A stretch of DNA of 64,000 nucleotides from JAVBQJ01 sp031549115 (lineage in GTDB: Bacteria > Verrucomicrobiota > Lentisphaeria > Victivallales > Victivallaceae): assembly GCA_031549115.1 (NCBI GenBank), contig JAVBQJ010000082.1:1-64000 (forward strand). Reading direction: 5' to 3'. Under the pieces are notes generated by a model that worked only from the letters and a program-made list of their open reading frames with translations, ran no database searches and was not told the origin of the DNA. The position numbers were made by a program, and so were the translations under genes. The number at the start of each line of letters is the position of its first letter. Position 1 is the stretch's first letter. Shown piece after piece: positions 1 to 8,607 of this stretch.

Positions 1-1
1 G

Positions 2-157
2 GAAAAGATGCTGCTGAAGCTGAAAGCCGCCGAGCGCGCCGGAATCACCGACGCCATCACCTTCGAATTCTCCCATTTCATGAGCCCGAACTCCTGCTAT
101 CCGGCCGCCGGGCACCTGTACAACCGCTATTTGGAATACCGCAACGGCAGTGTATAG
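2..157 (+). CDS. C-terminal end of a truncated unknown protein
   Basis: An open frame enters from the left edge and stops with TAG at 155-157, giving 51 residues that end in YRNGSV. The gene lies 26 bp upstream of the GH95-like gene on the same strand, so the two are probably co-transcribed and the missing part may also act on carbohydrate. The visible tail has no recognisable motif, and I do not assign a family. The frame and stop are seen directly; the role is inferred only from position. Confidence 0.6.
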   Translation, partial: EKMLLKLKAAERAGITDAITFEFSHFMSPNSCYPAAGHLYNRYLEYRNGSV

Positions 158-183
158 TATGTAAAAAACGCGGGAGTTCAGCG

Positions 184-2637
184 ATGACATTTGACGGGTA
201 CCGGCGCGCCGGAATGCATGACGTGATCTACGAAACCAGTCCGGCGGTATGGCAGGACGGTTTCCCGGTCGGCAACGGCTGCTTCGGCGGCCTGGTTTAC
301 CAACCCGAGGACACGGTATTCGAGGCGGCCGTCACCCGCCTCGATGTCTGGAAGTACGAACGGGACCCGGGCAAATTCCACCCGTTCGACGAACTGCGCC
401 GGCTGGCCCGCACCGACCCGGACGAAATGAACCGGCGGTTGCAGGAGGAATTCATCGAGGGACAATCGAACTTCGGCTTCAAACCGGCGGGGCGTTTGCG
501 ACTGGAATTGGATCAATGGATCATGGACCCGCGCCACACCCTGTTCGATAAGCGTCAGCGCCTCCGCCTGGCCGACGGCGAAGTCGATGGATCGTATGAA
601 CTCGCCGGCAAGGCCATGCGACGGACCACGCTGGCGGTGCCGGACGAGGATATCCTGGTCACGCACCTGGAGGACACCTACCGCTGCGATGCGATGCACT
701 ACATGTACACGCAACAGTTGGAGCTGTACCGGCTGTACGATCCCGAAGCGCAAATCCTCCGGCGCGGCGTCACCGCCGACGGCGTGGGTTACATCGAATT
801 CGGTTTCGGAGGACCGTTTCACGCCCTGATCGCGTTCCGCGTCGACGGCGTGCCGTGGCGCGAACCGGTCGCCGAAAGCCGTTCGGTCCGGATCACCCTC
901 GAGCTCGACTATGCCAAACGGAACAATTTCGCCTACGATATTTACCTGACCACGGTGACCAGCCGGGAGCCCGGCGCCGATCTATTGGCGACGGCGGAAC
1001 AGCGGCTGCGGCAGGCGGTCCAGACCGGCTTCGCCGTCTATTGCGAACGCAACCGGCGCGCCTGGATGGATTTCTGGCGGCGGAGCGGCGTCGCATTCGC
1101 CGACGCGGCATTGGAGGGGTTGTGGTACTTTTCGCTGTACCAGTTCGCCGCGTCATCGCGGGGAGCGGTGGCGCCGGGGCTCTTCGGGTTATGGAACGCG
1201 TTCGGGGCGGCGCCGTGGAGCGGCGATTACCACGGCGACATCAACATGGCCATGACCTACTGGCCGGTATTCGCGCTGAACCACCCCGAGCTGGCCGATC
1301 CGCTGCTGGCGACCCTGGAGGTGATTTTCCCCGAGGCGCAGCGGGAAACCCGCGCCTATTACCAGATCGACGGCGCCAAGTTCCCGTTGGCGTGCAGCCC
1401 GCTCGGGCAGGAGAGCACGCCGGGCTATTACCGGATGATGCAATGCTCCAGCGGCTTCTATTGCGATATTTACCGCAAACGTTACCGCTTCCACCCGGAA
1501 CGCGAATTTCTGCACGATGTCTTCCCGGTGCTGCTGGCGTGTTCCAAATTTTACCTCGCGCTGTGCGAGCGCGGCGCGACCGGACAACTGGAAATCGGAC
1601 CGTCCTGGGGACCGGAACAGGGACCGTGCCCGGCGTGGAATGTCGCCAATGACCTGGCCTTGATCCGTCCGCTGTGGGAGTTTTTCGTCGAGGCCGCAGG
1701 CGTGCTCGGCTGCGACCTGCCGGAGGTCGCGGAGGTCCGCGCCCGGCTGGCGGAATTTCCGCCGTTTCCGGTCGCCGACGGCGAATTCCTCGACTCCGCC
1801 ACCGCCGGGAAACGCATCGCCCAGTGCCATCCGGGGTATCTGGCGATATTGGTGCCCGGCGACCTGGTCGACGCGGATTCGCCGCTGGCGGCGACGGCGC
1901 GCAAAACCGTGCACGAACACCTCGACCACACCGGGCGGGTGACCTTCGCGGGCAAGCGCGGCTCCGCCTGCGACCTGACCTGGCCGTGGCTGGCGGCGGC
2001 GGCGATCCGCCTCCGCGACGCAGAGTTCGCGGAAACAGTCCTGCGCGACATCGCGCTGGCGGATTTCGTCAAACCGAACGGCATGTTCGGCTACCTCGGC
2101 AGCGGCGATTTCGCCTCGGTGGCGGAAAAACGCCGCGGCGTCGAAGTCCCCGGCTGCGCCACCCACGCGATGTTGAGCCAGGGCAACAACTTCCATGGCC
2201 GCGAACGGATGATGTCGATGCTGCAGCAGGCCTCCGGCTTTCTGTTCGCCGTCAATGAATCGATGCTGCAAAGCCACGGCGGCGAAATCAAACTGTTTCC
2301 GGCGCCGCTGTCCCTTTTCGGCGCCCGGCAATCCTTTCACAACTTGCGCGCCGAAGGCGGAGTCATCGTCTCGGCGGGGTATGCCGGCGGGGCGGTCGTG
2401 TGGTTCGAGCTGCGATCGGAATACGACTACGCCGGAACGTTGCGCCTCTTCGGCGGCGCCATCCCGGACGCGCTGCCGCTGCCCCGCGTGGCGCCGGGAC
2501 AATGGCGCCTGGAGCTTCGCGCCGGCGAAGTATTCCGGTGGGGAACGCCGGAGCCGGCGCCGGAGCATACTCCGGCCATCCGCAGCTTCGGTTTCCCGCA
2601 CTCCGTCTACGGCAAATCCGGCGCCTATTATCAATAA
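184..2637 (+). CDS. GH95-like glycoside hydrolase
   Basis: This 817-residue protein resembles the family 95 (alpha-L-fucosidase-type) fold. It has an N-terminal beta-sandwich with a PVGNG motif near residue 30, an (alpha/alpha)6 barrel segment with DYHGDINMAMTYWP at about 348-361, and a C-terminal sandwich with an FHNLRAEGG motif near 718. Known GH95 enzymes usually carry N-x-N at the DYH motif, where this protein has D-I-N, so catalytic details may differ. No signal peptide is visible, which suggests a cytoplasmic enzyme acting on imported oligosaccharide. It follows the truncated gene closely and precedes a strong promoter for the LacI operon. The family call is by motif memory; substrate is unknown. 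Confidence 0.65.
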   Translation: MTFDGYRRAGMHDVIYETSPAVWQDGFPVGNGCFGGLVYQPEDTVFEAAVTRLDVWKYERDPGKFHPFDELRRLARTDPDEMNRRLQEEFIEGQSNFGFKPAGRLRLELDQWIMDPRHTLFDKRQRLRLADGEVDGSYELAGKAMRRTTLAVPDEDILVTHLEDTYRCDAMHYMYTQQLELYRLYDPEAQILRRGVTADGVGYIEFGFGGPFHALIAFRVDGVPWREPVAESRSVRITLELDYAKRNNFAYDIYLTTVTSREPGADLLATAEQRLRQAVQTGFAVYCERNRRAWMDFWRRSGVAFADAALEGLWYFSLYQFAASSRGAVAPGLFGLWNAFGAAPWSGDYHGDINMAMTYWPVFALNHPELADPLLATLEVIFPEAQRETRAYYQIDGAKFPLACSPLGQESTPGYYRMMQCSSGFYCDIYRKRYRFHPEREFLHDVFPVLLACSKFYLALCERGATGQLEIGPSWGPEQGPCPAWNVANDLALIRPLWEFFVEAAGVLGCDLPEVAEVRARLAEFPPFPVADGEFLDSATAGKRIAQCHPGYLAILVPGDLVDADSPLAATARKTVHEHLDHTGRVTFAGKRGSACDLTWPWLAAAAIRLRDAEFAETVLRDIALADFVKPNGMFGYLGSGDFASVAEKRRGVEVPGCATHAMLSQGNNFHGRERMMSMLQQASGFLFAVNESMLQSHGGEIKLFPAPLSLFGARQSFHNLRAEGGVIVSAGYAGGAVVWFELRSEYDYAGTLRLFGGAIPDALPLPRVAPGQWRLELRAGEVFRWGTPEPAPEHTPAIRSFGFPHSVYGKSGAYYQ

Positions 2638-2694
2638 TTTTGCGCGGCGGCGTGCTCGGAATCAACATAATCGGGATTTTTTTTCTTGCCCCTC

Positions 2695-2722
2695 TTGACT
2701 TTTTATTTTTCTTTGCTATAAT
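2695..2722 (+). promoter_or_regulatory. Sigma70-type promoter of the LacI operon
   Basis: TTGACT at 2695-2700 and a perfect TATAAT at 2717-2722 are separated by 16 bp of T-rich spacer. It lies 51 bp upstream of the LacI-family start codon and would drive the regulator, pseudopilin, GH20-like and unknown genes. The promoter of the regulator at 17599 (minus strand) has the same hexamers, spacing and T-rich spacer. Confidence 0.75.
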
Positions 2723-2726
2723 TTTA

Positions 2727-2740
2727 GTACACATGTGAAC
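2727..2740. promoter_or_regulatory. Operator-like palindrome at the LacI promoter
   Basis: The 14-bp near-perfect palindrome GTACACATGTGAAC, centred on CACATGTG, sits immediately downstream of the -10 box and overlaps the expected transcription start. Position and symmetry fit an autoregulatory operator for the LacI-family protein encoded just downstream. Binding is inferred, not shown. Confidence 0.5.
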
Positions 2741-2772
2741 CAAAAATTAATCCGGCGGGAAAAGGGAAAAAA

Positions 2773-3774
2773 ATGGCGGAGAAGCGGGCAAGTATCCGGG
2801 ATGTGGCGTCCAAGGCGGGCTTATCGCCGTCGCTGGTTTCGCGAATACTCAACCGGCGTCCGACGGCGAAGAGCATCCCCGAAAGCACCCGGAAGTGGGT
2901 GGATGAGTGTGCCGCCGCATTGAAATATACCCCGAATATCAATGCCAAACGTCTGTTCAGCCGCCGGTCGAATGTGATTGCGCTGGTGCTTCCCTCCTTC
3001 GAAAACCGCCTCGAATGCATCTTCTACAATCACCATCTGGCGGAGTTCTTCGCCGGCCTGGAACCGGCGCTGGCCGCCGTCCATTACCGGCTGATGCTGA
3101 TTTTCAACGATACCAACTTCGTCGCGGAAAAGGAGTATCTGTCGCTGTTCCGCAGCCATGCCGTCGACGGTATGCTGGTCTGGGGCGCCTGCGACGGTGA
3201 AAACTACTGGAGCGAGCTCGCCGACGAACACGTCCCGTTGCTTTTTCTGACCTCGCACACGGTGCCCGGCTGTGAATTCAATTACGTCGATCACGATTAC
3301 CGGACCGCGGGCCGGTTGGCGGCTGGCGAGCTGTTGCGGCAGGGGTGCCGCCGGCTGGGCTGGATCGGCGGCACCGCCGGCCATGCCGTCACCCGGGAAA
3401 TGGAGGAAGGCATCCGTTGCGAACTCGAAGCCGCAGGCGGCGAACTGATTCCGGAGTACGGCAACTACCAGCCCGAACAGGCCGTCGCCTGCGCCTTGCG
3501 GCTGCTGCAAGTCCGGCCCGCCATCGACGGGCTGCTGATCTCCAACGCCCGTCCGGCGCAAGCACTGCTGATGCGGTTGCGCGCCGCCGGTATCGAAGCG
3601 CCGCCGATCGCCGCCTGCGACAGCTGCCCCCCCGCTGTCGAAGAAAACCTGCTGCCGCGCGTGATCATGGATGACCGGACCCTCGCCGTGCGCGGCGTCG
3701 AAGCGTTGGTCCGGATGATCGAAGACAACACTTACCGCATCGCCTGGCATTGCCCGGTCCGATTGATTTCATAA
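2773..3774 (+). CDS. LacI-family transcriptional regulator
   Basis: The 333-residue protein has a LacI helix-turn-helix at about residues 7-26 (IRDVASKAGLSPSLVSRILN), a hinge helix containing NINAKRL, and a two-lobed sugar-binding sensor domain of the periplasmic-binding-protein type. It probably represses its own operon and responds to a sugar released by the downstream enzymes. The start is the ATG following an A/G-rich stretch (AAAGGGAAAAAA). It is the first gene of an operon with a pseudopilin 23 bp downstream, a GH20-like hydrolase and an unknown protein. Effector sugar cannot be read from the sequence. Confidence 0.9.
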   Translation: MAEKRASIRDVASKAGLSPSLVSRILNRRPTAKSIPESTRKWVDECAAALKYTPNINAKRLFSRRSNVIALVLPSFENRLECIFYNHHLAEFFAGLEPALAAVHYRLMLIFNDTNFVAEKEYLSLFRSHAVDGMLVWGACDGENYWSELADEHVPLLFLTSHTVPGCEFNYVDHDYRTAGRLAAGELLRQGCRRLGWIGGTAGHAVTREMEEGIRCELEAAGGELIPEYGNYQPEQAVACALRLLQVRPAIDGLLISNARPAQALLMRLRAAGIEAPPIAACDSCPPAVEENLLPRVIMDDRTLAVRGVEALVRMIEDNTYRIAWHCPVRLIS

Positions 3775-3797
3775 CCAAGTCAGAAAGGAGCAACATC

Positions 3798-4490
3798 ATG
3801 AACCGTCGAAGCCAACCCGAAGTCGGGGCCGGAAGATTCACACTAATAGAACTTCTGGTCGTTATCGCCATCATAGCAATCCTGGCCAGTATGCTGCTGC
3901 CCGCGTTGAGCAAGGCACGGGCGGCGGCGCAACAGATCAAGTGTCTGTCCAATTACAAGCAAGTCGGTCTCGTGTGTACGTTGTACGCCCAAGACAACGG
4001 CGGTTATGTGCCGCTGGCGGTCTCCGGCTCCGGCTGGAGCGACTGGGTCGGCTGGCAGGCGCGGGTTTCCTCCTACGTCGGCTTCCTCAATGCCGACACC
4101 GACAACCCTGAAGCCTTCAAAGCCGGCATATTCCAGTGTCCGAATGTCACCGTTGCCGCCGGGCGGGAGGATCTTTACAAGGCTTTCGCCTGCAGTCTGA
4201 ACTGGATGGTGGCGGGCAACACCTACACCGGTTCCGATGCCCGCAGCCCCGGAAAACCGCTGGACGCGATCAGAAATCCCACCATGGCTTTTCTCGGCTG
4301 CGAAACCACCAGTATCGAGCACCCGCTGTCGGTACAGGCATCGAACCACGGCTTCAATCTGGGCACCGACGTCAACCCGGAGTGGCACGGCGGGCTGTCA
4401 GTCAACGCGGTATTCTGCGACGGCCACAGCGAGCGCGTGAAAGGCGACACAGCCTACGCGTTCAACGCGTACATCTCCGAATATCTGTAA
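3798..4490 (+). CDS. Prepilin-type N-terminal methylation protein (pseudopilin)
   Basis: The ATG at 3798 is chosen because AGGAG lies 7 nt upstream; an in-frame ATG at 3750 lies inside the LacI gene. The 230-residue product has a type IV prepilin signal in which FTLIELL begins at residue 14, with Glu+5 at residue 18, followed by a hydrophobic helix and a globular domain. The C-terminus carries HGGLSVNAVFCDG, an H-X10-DG variant of the H-X9-DG pseudopilin motif. The residue before the predicted cleavage site is Arg, not the usual Gly. It sits between a regulator and a secreted hydrolase, which suggests a surface or secretion role tied to carbohydrate use. Confidence 0.85.
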   Translation: MNRRSQPEVGAGRFTLIELLVVIAIIAILASMLLPALSKARAAAQQIKCLSNYKQVGLVCTLYAQDNGGYVPLAVSGSGWSDWVGWQARVSSYVGFLNADTDNPEAFKAGIFQCPNVTVAAGREDLYKAFACSLNWMVAGNTYTGSDARSPGKPLDAIRNPTMAFLGCETTSIEHPLSVQASNHGFNLGTDVNPEWHGGLSVNAVFCDGHSERVKGDTAYAFNAYISEYL

Positions 4491-4509
4491 TGCGAAGGAG
4501 TGCAGCGTC

Positions 4510-7401
4510 ATGCGTATTTTCACCATTCTCCTGCCCTGCCTCGCCTCGCTGGCGGCGGCCGCCACCGTGCTCCTGCCCGAACCGCAGGAGTTGAGTTGGC
4601 AGCCGGGCAAGTTCGTTCCGGCGTCCTCCGTGTCCATTCGGCTGCCGTCCGGCGCCACGGAGGCGCTGCGCCATGTCGCCGGGGCCTTTGCCGCCGCCCT
4701 CGCCATCGAATCGGGACTCCCGGCGCAAATAGCGCCGGAAGCCGCGCCGGACGGGCGGATCGAAATCGGTACGGCGCCGGAGACGGGAACGCCGCCGGAA
4801 TCCCCGGAAGGCTATGCATTGACGGTCGCGCCCACCGGCGTCGCCATCGCCGCTTCGGACGACGCCGGACTCTTTTACGGTATGCAGACATTGCGCCAGC
4901 TGCTTCAGGCAGAGGGCGCACTGCCGGCGGTACGGATCCGCGATTGGCCGGACCAGGCCATCCGTCCGGTCAGCATGGGTTTCGAGCGCGATCCGAAAAG
5001 CATCGTCGAAGCGGTCGCGCGCAGCAAATGCAACATGATCATCATGGAATCCCGCTGGTACGGTCCGGGCAACTGGTGGTACAACCCGGTCAACAGCAAC
5101 CTGCATGAATTTCAGGAATTCGCCGAACTCTGCCGCCTCAACAACATCGAACTGATCCCGCTGGTCCAGGGGTTGGGCTGGGCCTACGGCGTCGTCACCA
5201 TCAACCCGCACTGCGTCGAAGGAGTGATGGTCGAAGACCGCCGGATCGTACTCGCCGGGACCGCCGAGGCCGAAATCCCCGACCGCAATGTGATCCGGAC
5301 CGAAGCGGCGCCGGTCACGGTCCGCTCGGCCGACCGGAAAACCGTCTATACCGAAGGTACCGACTACCGCATCATTCCCGGACGCACCGAGCGCCATTTC
5401 CTCCCCTCGCATGAGCCATGGAAGATCGCCCGGGTGGAGGGAAGCGCCATTCCGGATGGCGCCACGGTTTCGCTCGACTACAATTATATGACCCCGACCA
5501 CCCACCAGACGCCGTATTGCCCCAGCGAACCGGACACCTACAAGCTGGTCGATCACGCGCTTGAAAGCGCCGTCAAAATGACCCGGCCGCGCTTCATCCA
5601 CATCGGCCACGACGAAGTCATCTACAAAAACCGCTGCAGCCGCTGCCGCAACAGCGGCAAAAGCGAAGCGGAGCTGATGCTCGACGACATCCGTTACTGG
5701 CACCGGAAAATCAAGGAGCTTTCGCCGGAGACGGAAATCCTGATGTGGGACGATCTGGTCCGCCCCGATTCCGAATTGCACCGGCAGATTTTCGCCGGAT
5801 TGCCGCCGGACATCATTTTGTGTCCGTGGCGTTACGGCTATGACGCGGACACGCAGCAGGATATTCTGGATTCGATCGCCTACTACCGGCAGCACGGCTT
5901 CCGGGTATTGGGCACCTGCGCCGGGTATTACCCGGAAAATCCGCTGTTGTGGCGGCAGGCCGCCCAGGTTTACCGCGACGATCCCGGTTACCTCGGAAGC
6001 TTCTTCTCCCACTGGGGCGACGGCGAGATGAACTGGGGTTCGATGCCGTTCGCGGCGGCGCAAATGTGGAATAACCGGAACACCGGTGAAGCGGAACTGC
6101 AGGCGCTGGCCGCCGCCGACCGCCGCACGAACGCGATGCCGTTGCGGATCGCCCTGTCGCTCGACCGGCAATTGCCGGAGCTGGCCGATCAGGCCAACCG
6201 GCTTCTCGACCGCGGCGTCACCGCCGAAAGAGACACATTCGCCTCCGGTCTGGAAGCGCTGGCTGCCGAACTTGACGCGCTGGCCCCGGACAGCCCCCCC
6301 GCCGTCGCCGGAGCCGCCGACATCGCCGAAGTCTATCCATTGCAGCTTCGCCGTCTGGCGGCGCTGTTCCGGGCAATGCTGCTGTACGGCGAAATCGCCG
6401 CCGGCGCAACCGGGAAGGAGCTGCCGGAGCGATTGCAGCAGGAATTGGCACGCGCCCAATGCCCGGAGGCCGAAGCGGCATTCCCCGCTCTGGTGCATCC
6501 GCTCGCACCGGTCCGAATCGACGGACTCAGGCTTCCGGTCGCCGGTGCGCACAAACTCCGGGAAAACATCTGGGACCTCGGCCGGGAATACCGGCTCGGC
6601 GCGCTGGCGCTTCAAGGCGCGGCCAGAGCAATCCCGGCCGTATCCTACGGCCTGACACCGGAGCAGCTCACTCCCGCGAAAACGGTGCCGCAGCCGCGCG
6701 AGTCCGGCGTCACCTTGTTCTTCCCGGAACCGCTGCCGGCCCGTTACGTCGGCATCGCCGCGGATGCCGTGACATTCGACAGCGTCAAACCATTGCCGGA
6801 AATCGCGGTCCCGCAGCGCTCCGGCGACTGGAAAAGCGATGCGTTCTGGGATAAAATTCCGTGGCAGGGCGACTTCGCCGTCGCTTCCGGCGCCGCCTCG
6901 GCATACGGCACCCGTTTCCGTTGCGCCTGGGACGACGCCGGCTTGTACTTCGACGCCGTCGCCCCCTACCCGGCCGGAGCCGTGCGCAGTGAAGAGAGCC
7001 CCGACAACAGCTGGCCGATGTGGTCGGAGGACACGTTGACCTTTTTCCTGCGCCCGGACCGGAACACCTATGACTTCCGCCAGCTCGGCGTCAACTCCTC
7101 CGGGCACAGCATCTGCTATGTCTCCGGCGCCGACGCGCCCGACCGGGAGGTGCCGCGCGAAGTGGTTTCCACAATCGACGCCGAAGGCACCTGGCATTTG
7201 CGGTTGAAAATTCCGGCGGCATGGCTTCCCGGCATGCTGGAAGCGGGGCGGAACTGCGGCTTCAACCTCGGGCGGATCATGAACAATCCGGCCGAAATGT
7301 CCAGTTGGACGCCGCTTCCCGACCGCGACGGCAGCTGGTTCGTGCAACCCGTCCTGTGGGGACAACTGCAACTGGAGCCCGCGCCGCACAATGGATTTTA
7401 A
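4510..7401 (+). CDS. Secreted GH20-like hydrolase with CBM9-like tail
   Basis: The 963-residue protein starts 9 nt after AAGGAG and has a signal peptide of about 18 residues ending in a run of alanines. Residues 20-145 resemble the GH20 accessory domain (EGYALTV, GLFYGMQTLRQLL). A TIM barrel follows with HIGHDE at about 364-369, whose Asp-Glu pair matches the GH20 catalytic pair; classical enzymes have HxGGDE. An insertion of roughly 100 residues interrupts the barrel before this motif. From about residue 770 a CBM9/DOMON-like sandwich (DAFWDKIPW, WDDAGLYFDA) closes the protein. A beta-N-acetylhexosaminidase-like activity outside the cytoplasm is likely but unproven. Confidence 0.7.
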   Translation: MRIFTILLPCLASLAAAATVLLPEPQELSWQPGKFVPASSVSIRLPSGATEALRHVAGAFAAALAIESGLPAQIAPEAAPDGRIEIGTAPETGTPPESPEGYALTVAPTGVAIAASDDAGLFYGMQTLRQLLQAEGALPAVRIRDWPDQAIRPVSMGFERDPKSIVEAVARSKCNMIIMESRWYGPGNWWYNPVNSNLHEFQEFAELCRLNNIELIPLVQGLGWAYGVVTINPHCVEGVMVEDRRIVLAGTAEAEIPDRNVIRTEAAPVTVRSADRKTVYTEGTDYRIIPGRTERHFLPSHEPWKIARVEGSAIPDGATVSLDYNYMTPTTHQTPYCPSEPDTYKLVDHALESAVKMTRPRFIHIGHDEVIYKNRCSRCRNSGKSEAELMLDDIRYWHRKIKELSPETEILMWDDLVRPDSELHRQIFAGLPPDIILCPWRYGYDADTQQDILDSIAYYRQHGFRVLGTCAGYYPENPLLWRQAAQVYRDDPGYLGSFFSHWGDGEMNWGSMPFAAAQMWNNRNTGEAELQALAAADRRTNAMPLRIALSLDRQLPELADQANRLLDRGVTAERDTFASGLEALAAELDALAPDSPPAVAGAADIAEVYPLQLRRLAALFRAMLLYGEIAAGATGKELPERLQQELARAQCPEAEAAFPALVHPLAPVRIDGLRLPVAGAHKLRENIWDLGREYRLGALALQGAARAIPAVSYGLTPEQLTPAKTVPQPRESGVTLFFPEPLPARYVGIAADAVTFDSVKPLPEIAVPQRSGDWKSDAFWDKIPWQGDFAVASGAASAYGTRFRCAWDDAGLYFDAVAPYPAGAVRSEESPDNSWPMWSEDTLTFFLRPDRNTYDFRQLGVNSSGHSICYVSGADAPDREVPREVVSTIDAEGTWHLRLKIPAAWLPGMLEAGRNCGFNLGRIMNNPAEMSSWTPLPDRDGSWFVQPVLWGQLQLEPAPHNGF

Positions 7402-7413
7402 CAGAGGGTACGT

Positions 7414-8607
7414 ATGAATCTGGAAACGAAAATGCAACAGGGGTGGGATTACGCGCTGGCGGCATTCTTCCGGCCCGAGGTCAATTTGTTTTATGACTAC
7501 AGGACCGAATCCGGCCTGGACACGCTGCCGAACGCAGCGGAGGTCCGCCGGTCGTTTCCGAATGTCTGCGGCTGGGGCACCGGCATGGAGGATTGTGCCA
7601 TCAACGCCGGGGTATGGCTGGCGATGATTTCGGAGCGTTACGCAGTCACCGGGGAATCGGCATTGCAGCCGTTGGCAACGATGCTGCTCGACGGCCTGTA
7701 CCGGTGTCTGAGCGTGCACGGAGATCCGGGTTTCCTCGCCCGGGGATTGTGTCCCGAAGACGGCGTAAGCGTTTACCCCTGCAGCTCCCGCGATCAATAC
7801 ACCAATGCCGCGCATGGAATCTGGAAATATTTTCATTCCGGCCTCGCCGCCGAAAGCGACCGGGAACGGATCCGGGAAATGGCCGTATCGATGGCCGAAT
7901 ACATGCATCGCCACGTCACCCCGGAGTCGGGATTCGACTTCAATTTCCACAAATTGAACCGCACCCCCTCCCCCGGCAATGTCTGCAAAATGTGGGAAAC
8001 CGAAGCCCACGAAGCGGCGCGGCTGCCGATGATCTACGCCTGCGCCTGGAGCGTGACACAAGATCCGCACTGGGAGCGCGAATACCGGCAGTATGCCCGG
8101 ACGGCGCTGGAACAATCGCGGCAACTGATGATGATGCCGTATCTCGCGTATGCCTTGTTTCAGATGAGCTGCTCGCTGGAGGTGATTTTTCACACCGACC
8201 CGGATGAAGACAACCGGCGGCTCTGCCGCGAAGCCTGGAGCGTCGCCGCCGAATACGCCGCCGGAACCCCGTTCGTTCACTTCGACGCCCTGGCCGGGGA
8301 CGCTTACCGCCAACCCGCGCCGGATTGGCGGAAACAGACGCCGTTCGTCGACAATCTCGGCGTGCCCTGCCCCGACAACGCCGACTTCTTCACCGCCTGC
8401 ATGATGCCGTGGCGCTCCACCGCCGAAGCGTTCAGCGTCATGTTGAGCGCGGGCGCTCCCTTGTCGACGCTGCAACGGGGATTCCTGCAACGGTTGTTGA
8501 CGACGCCGGAACCCGCCGGCTTCCGGAATTACGCGTTGTTCAACCTCCTGCAGGTCTACTGGCAATGGCGCCGCGCCGGCGGCGATTACGGCTGCGGAGC
8601 TTCGTAG
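7414..8607 (+). CDS. Uncharacterised 397-residue protein in GH operon
   Basis: I do not recognise a family for this protein. It has no signal peptide or membrane segment, is rich in Trp, Tyr, His and Met, and contains a long helical pattern suggestive of an (alpha/alpha)n toroid, as in several glycosidases and epimerases. It starts 12 bp after the GH20-like gene and is surely co-transcribed. Its 3' end overlaps the convergent phosphodiester glycosidase gene by 22 bp. A role in downstream processing of the sugar released by the GH20-like enzyme is an inference from context only. Confidence 0.7.
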   Translation: MNLETKMQQGWDYALAAFFRPEVNLFYDYRTESGLDTLPNAAEVRRSFPNVCGWGTGMEDCAINAGVWLAMISERYAVTGESALQPLATMLLDGLYRCLSVHGDPGFLARGLCPEDGVSVYPCSSRDQYTNAAHGIWKYFHSGLAAESDRERIREMAVSMAEYMHRHVTPESGFDFNFHKLNRTPSPGNVCKMWETEAHEAARLPMIYACAWSVTQDPHWEREYRQYARTALEQSRQLMMMPYLAYALFQMSCSLEVIFHTDPDEDNRRLCREAWSVAAEYAAGTPFVHFDALAGDAYRQPAPDWRKQTPFVDNLGVPCPDNADFFTACMMPWRSTAEAFSVMLSAGAPLSTLQRGFLQRLLTTPEPAGFRNYALFNLLQVYWQWRRAGGDYGCGAS

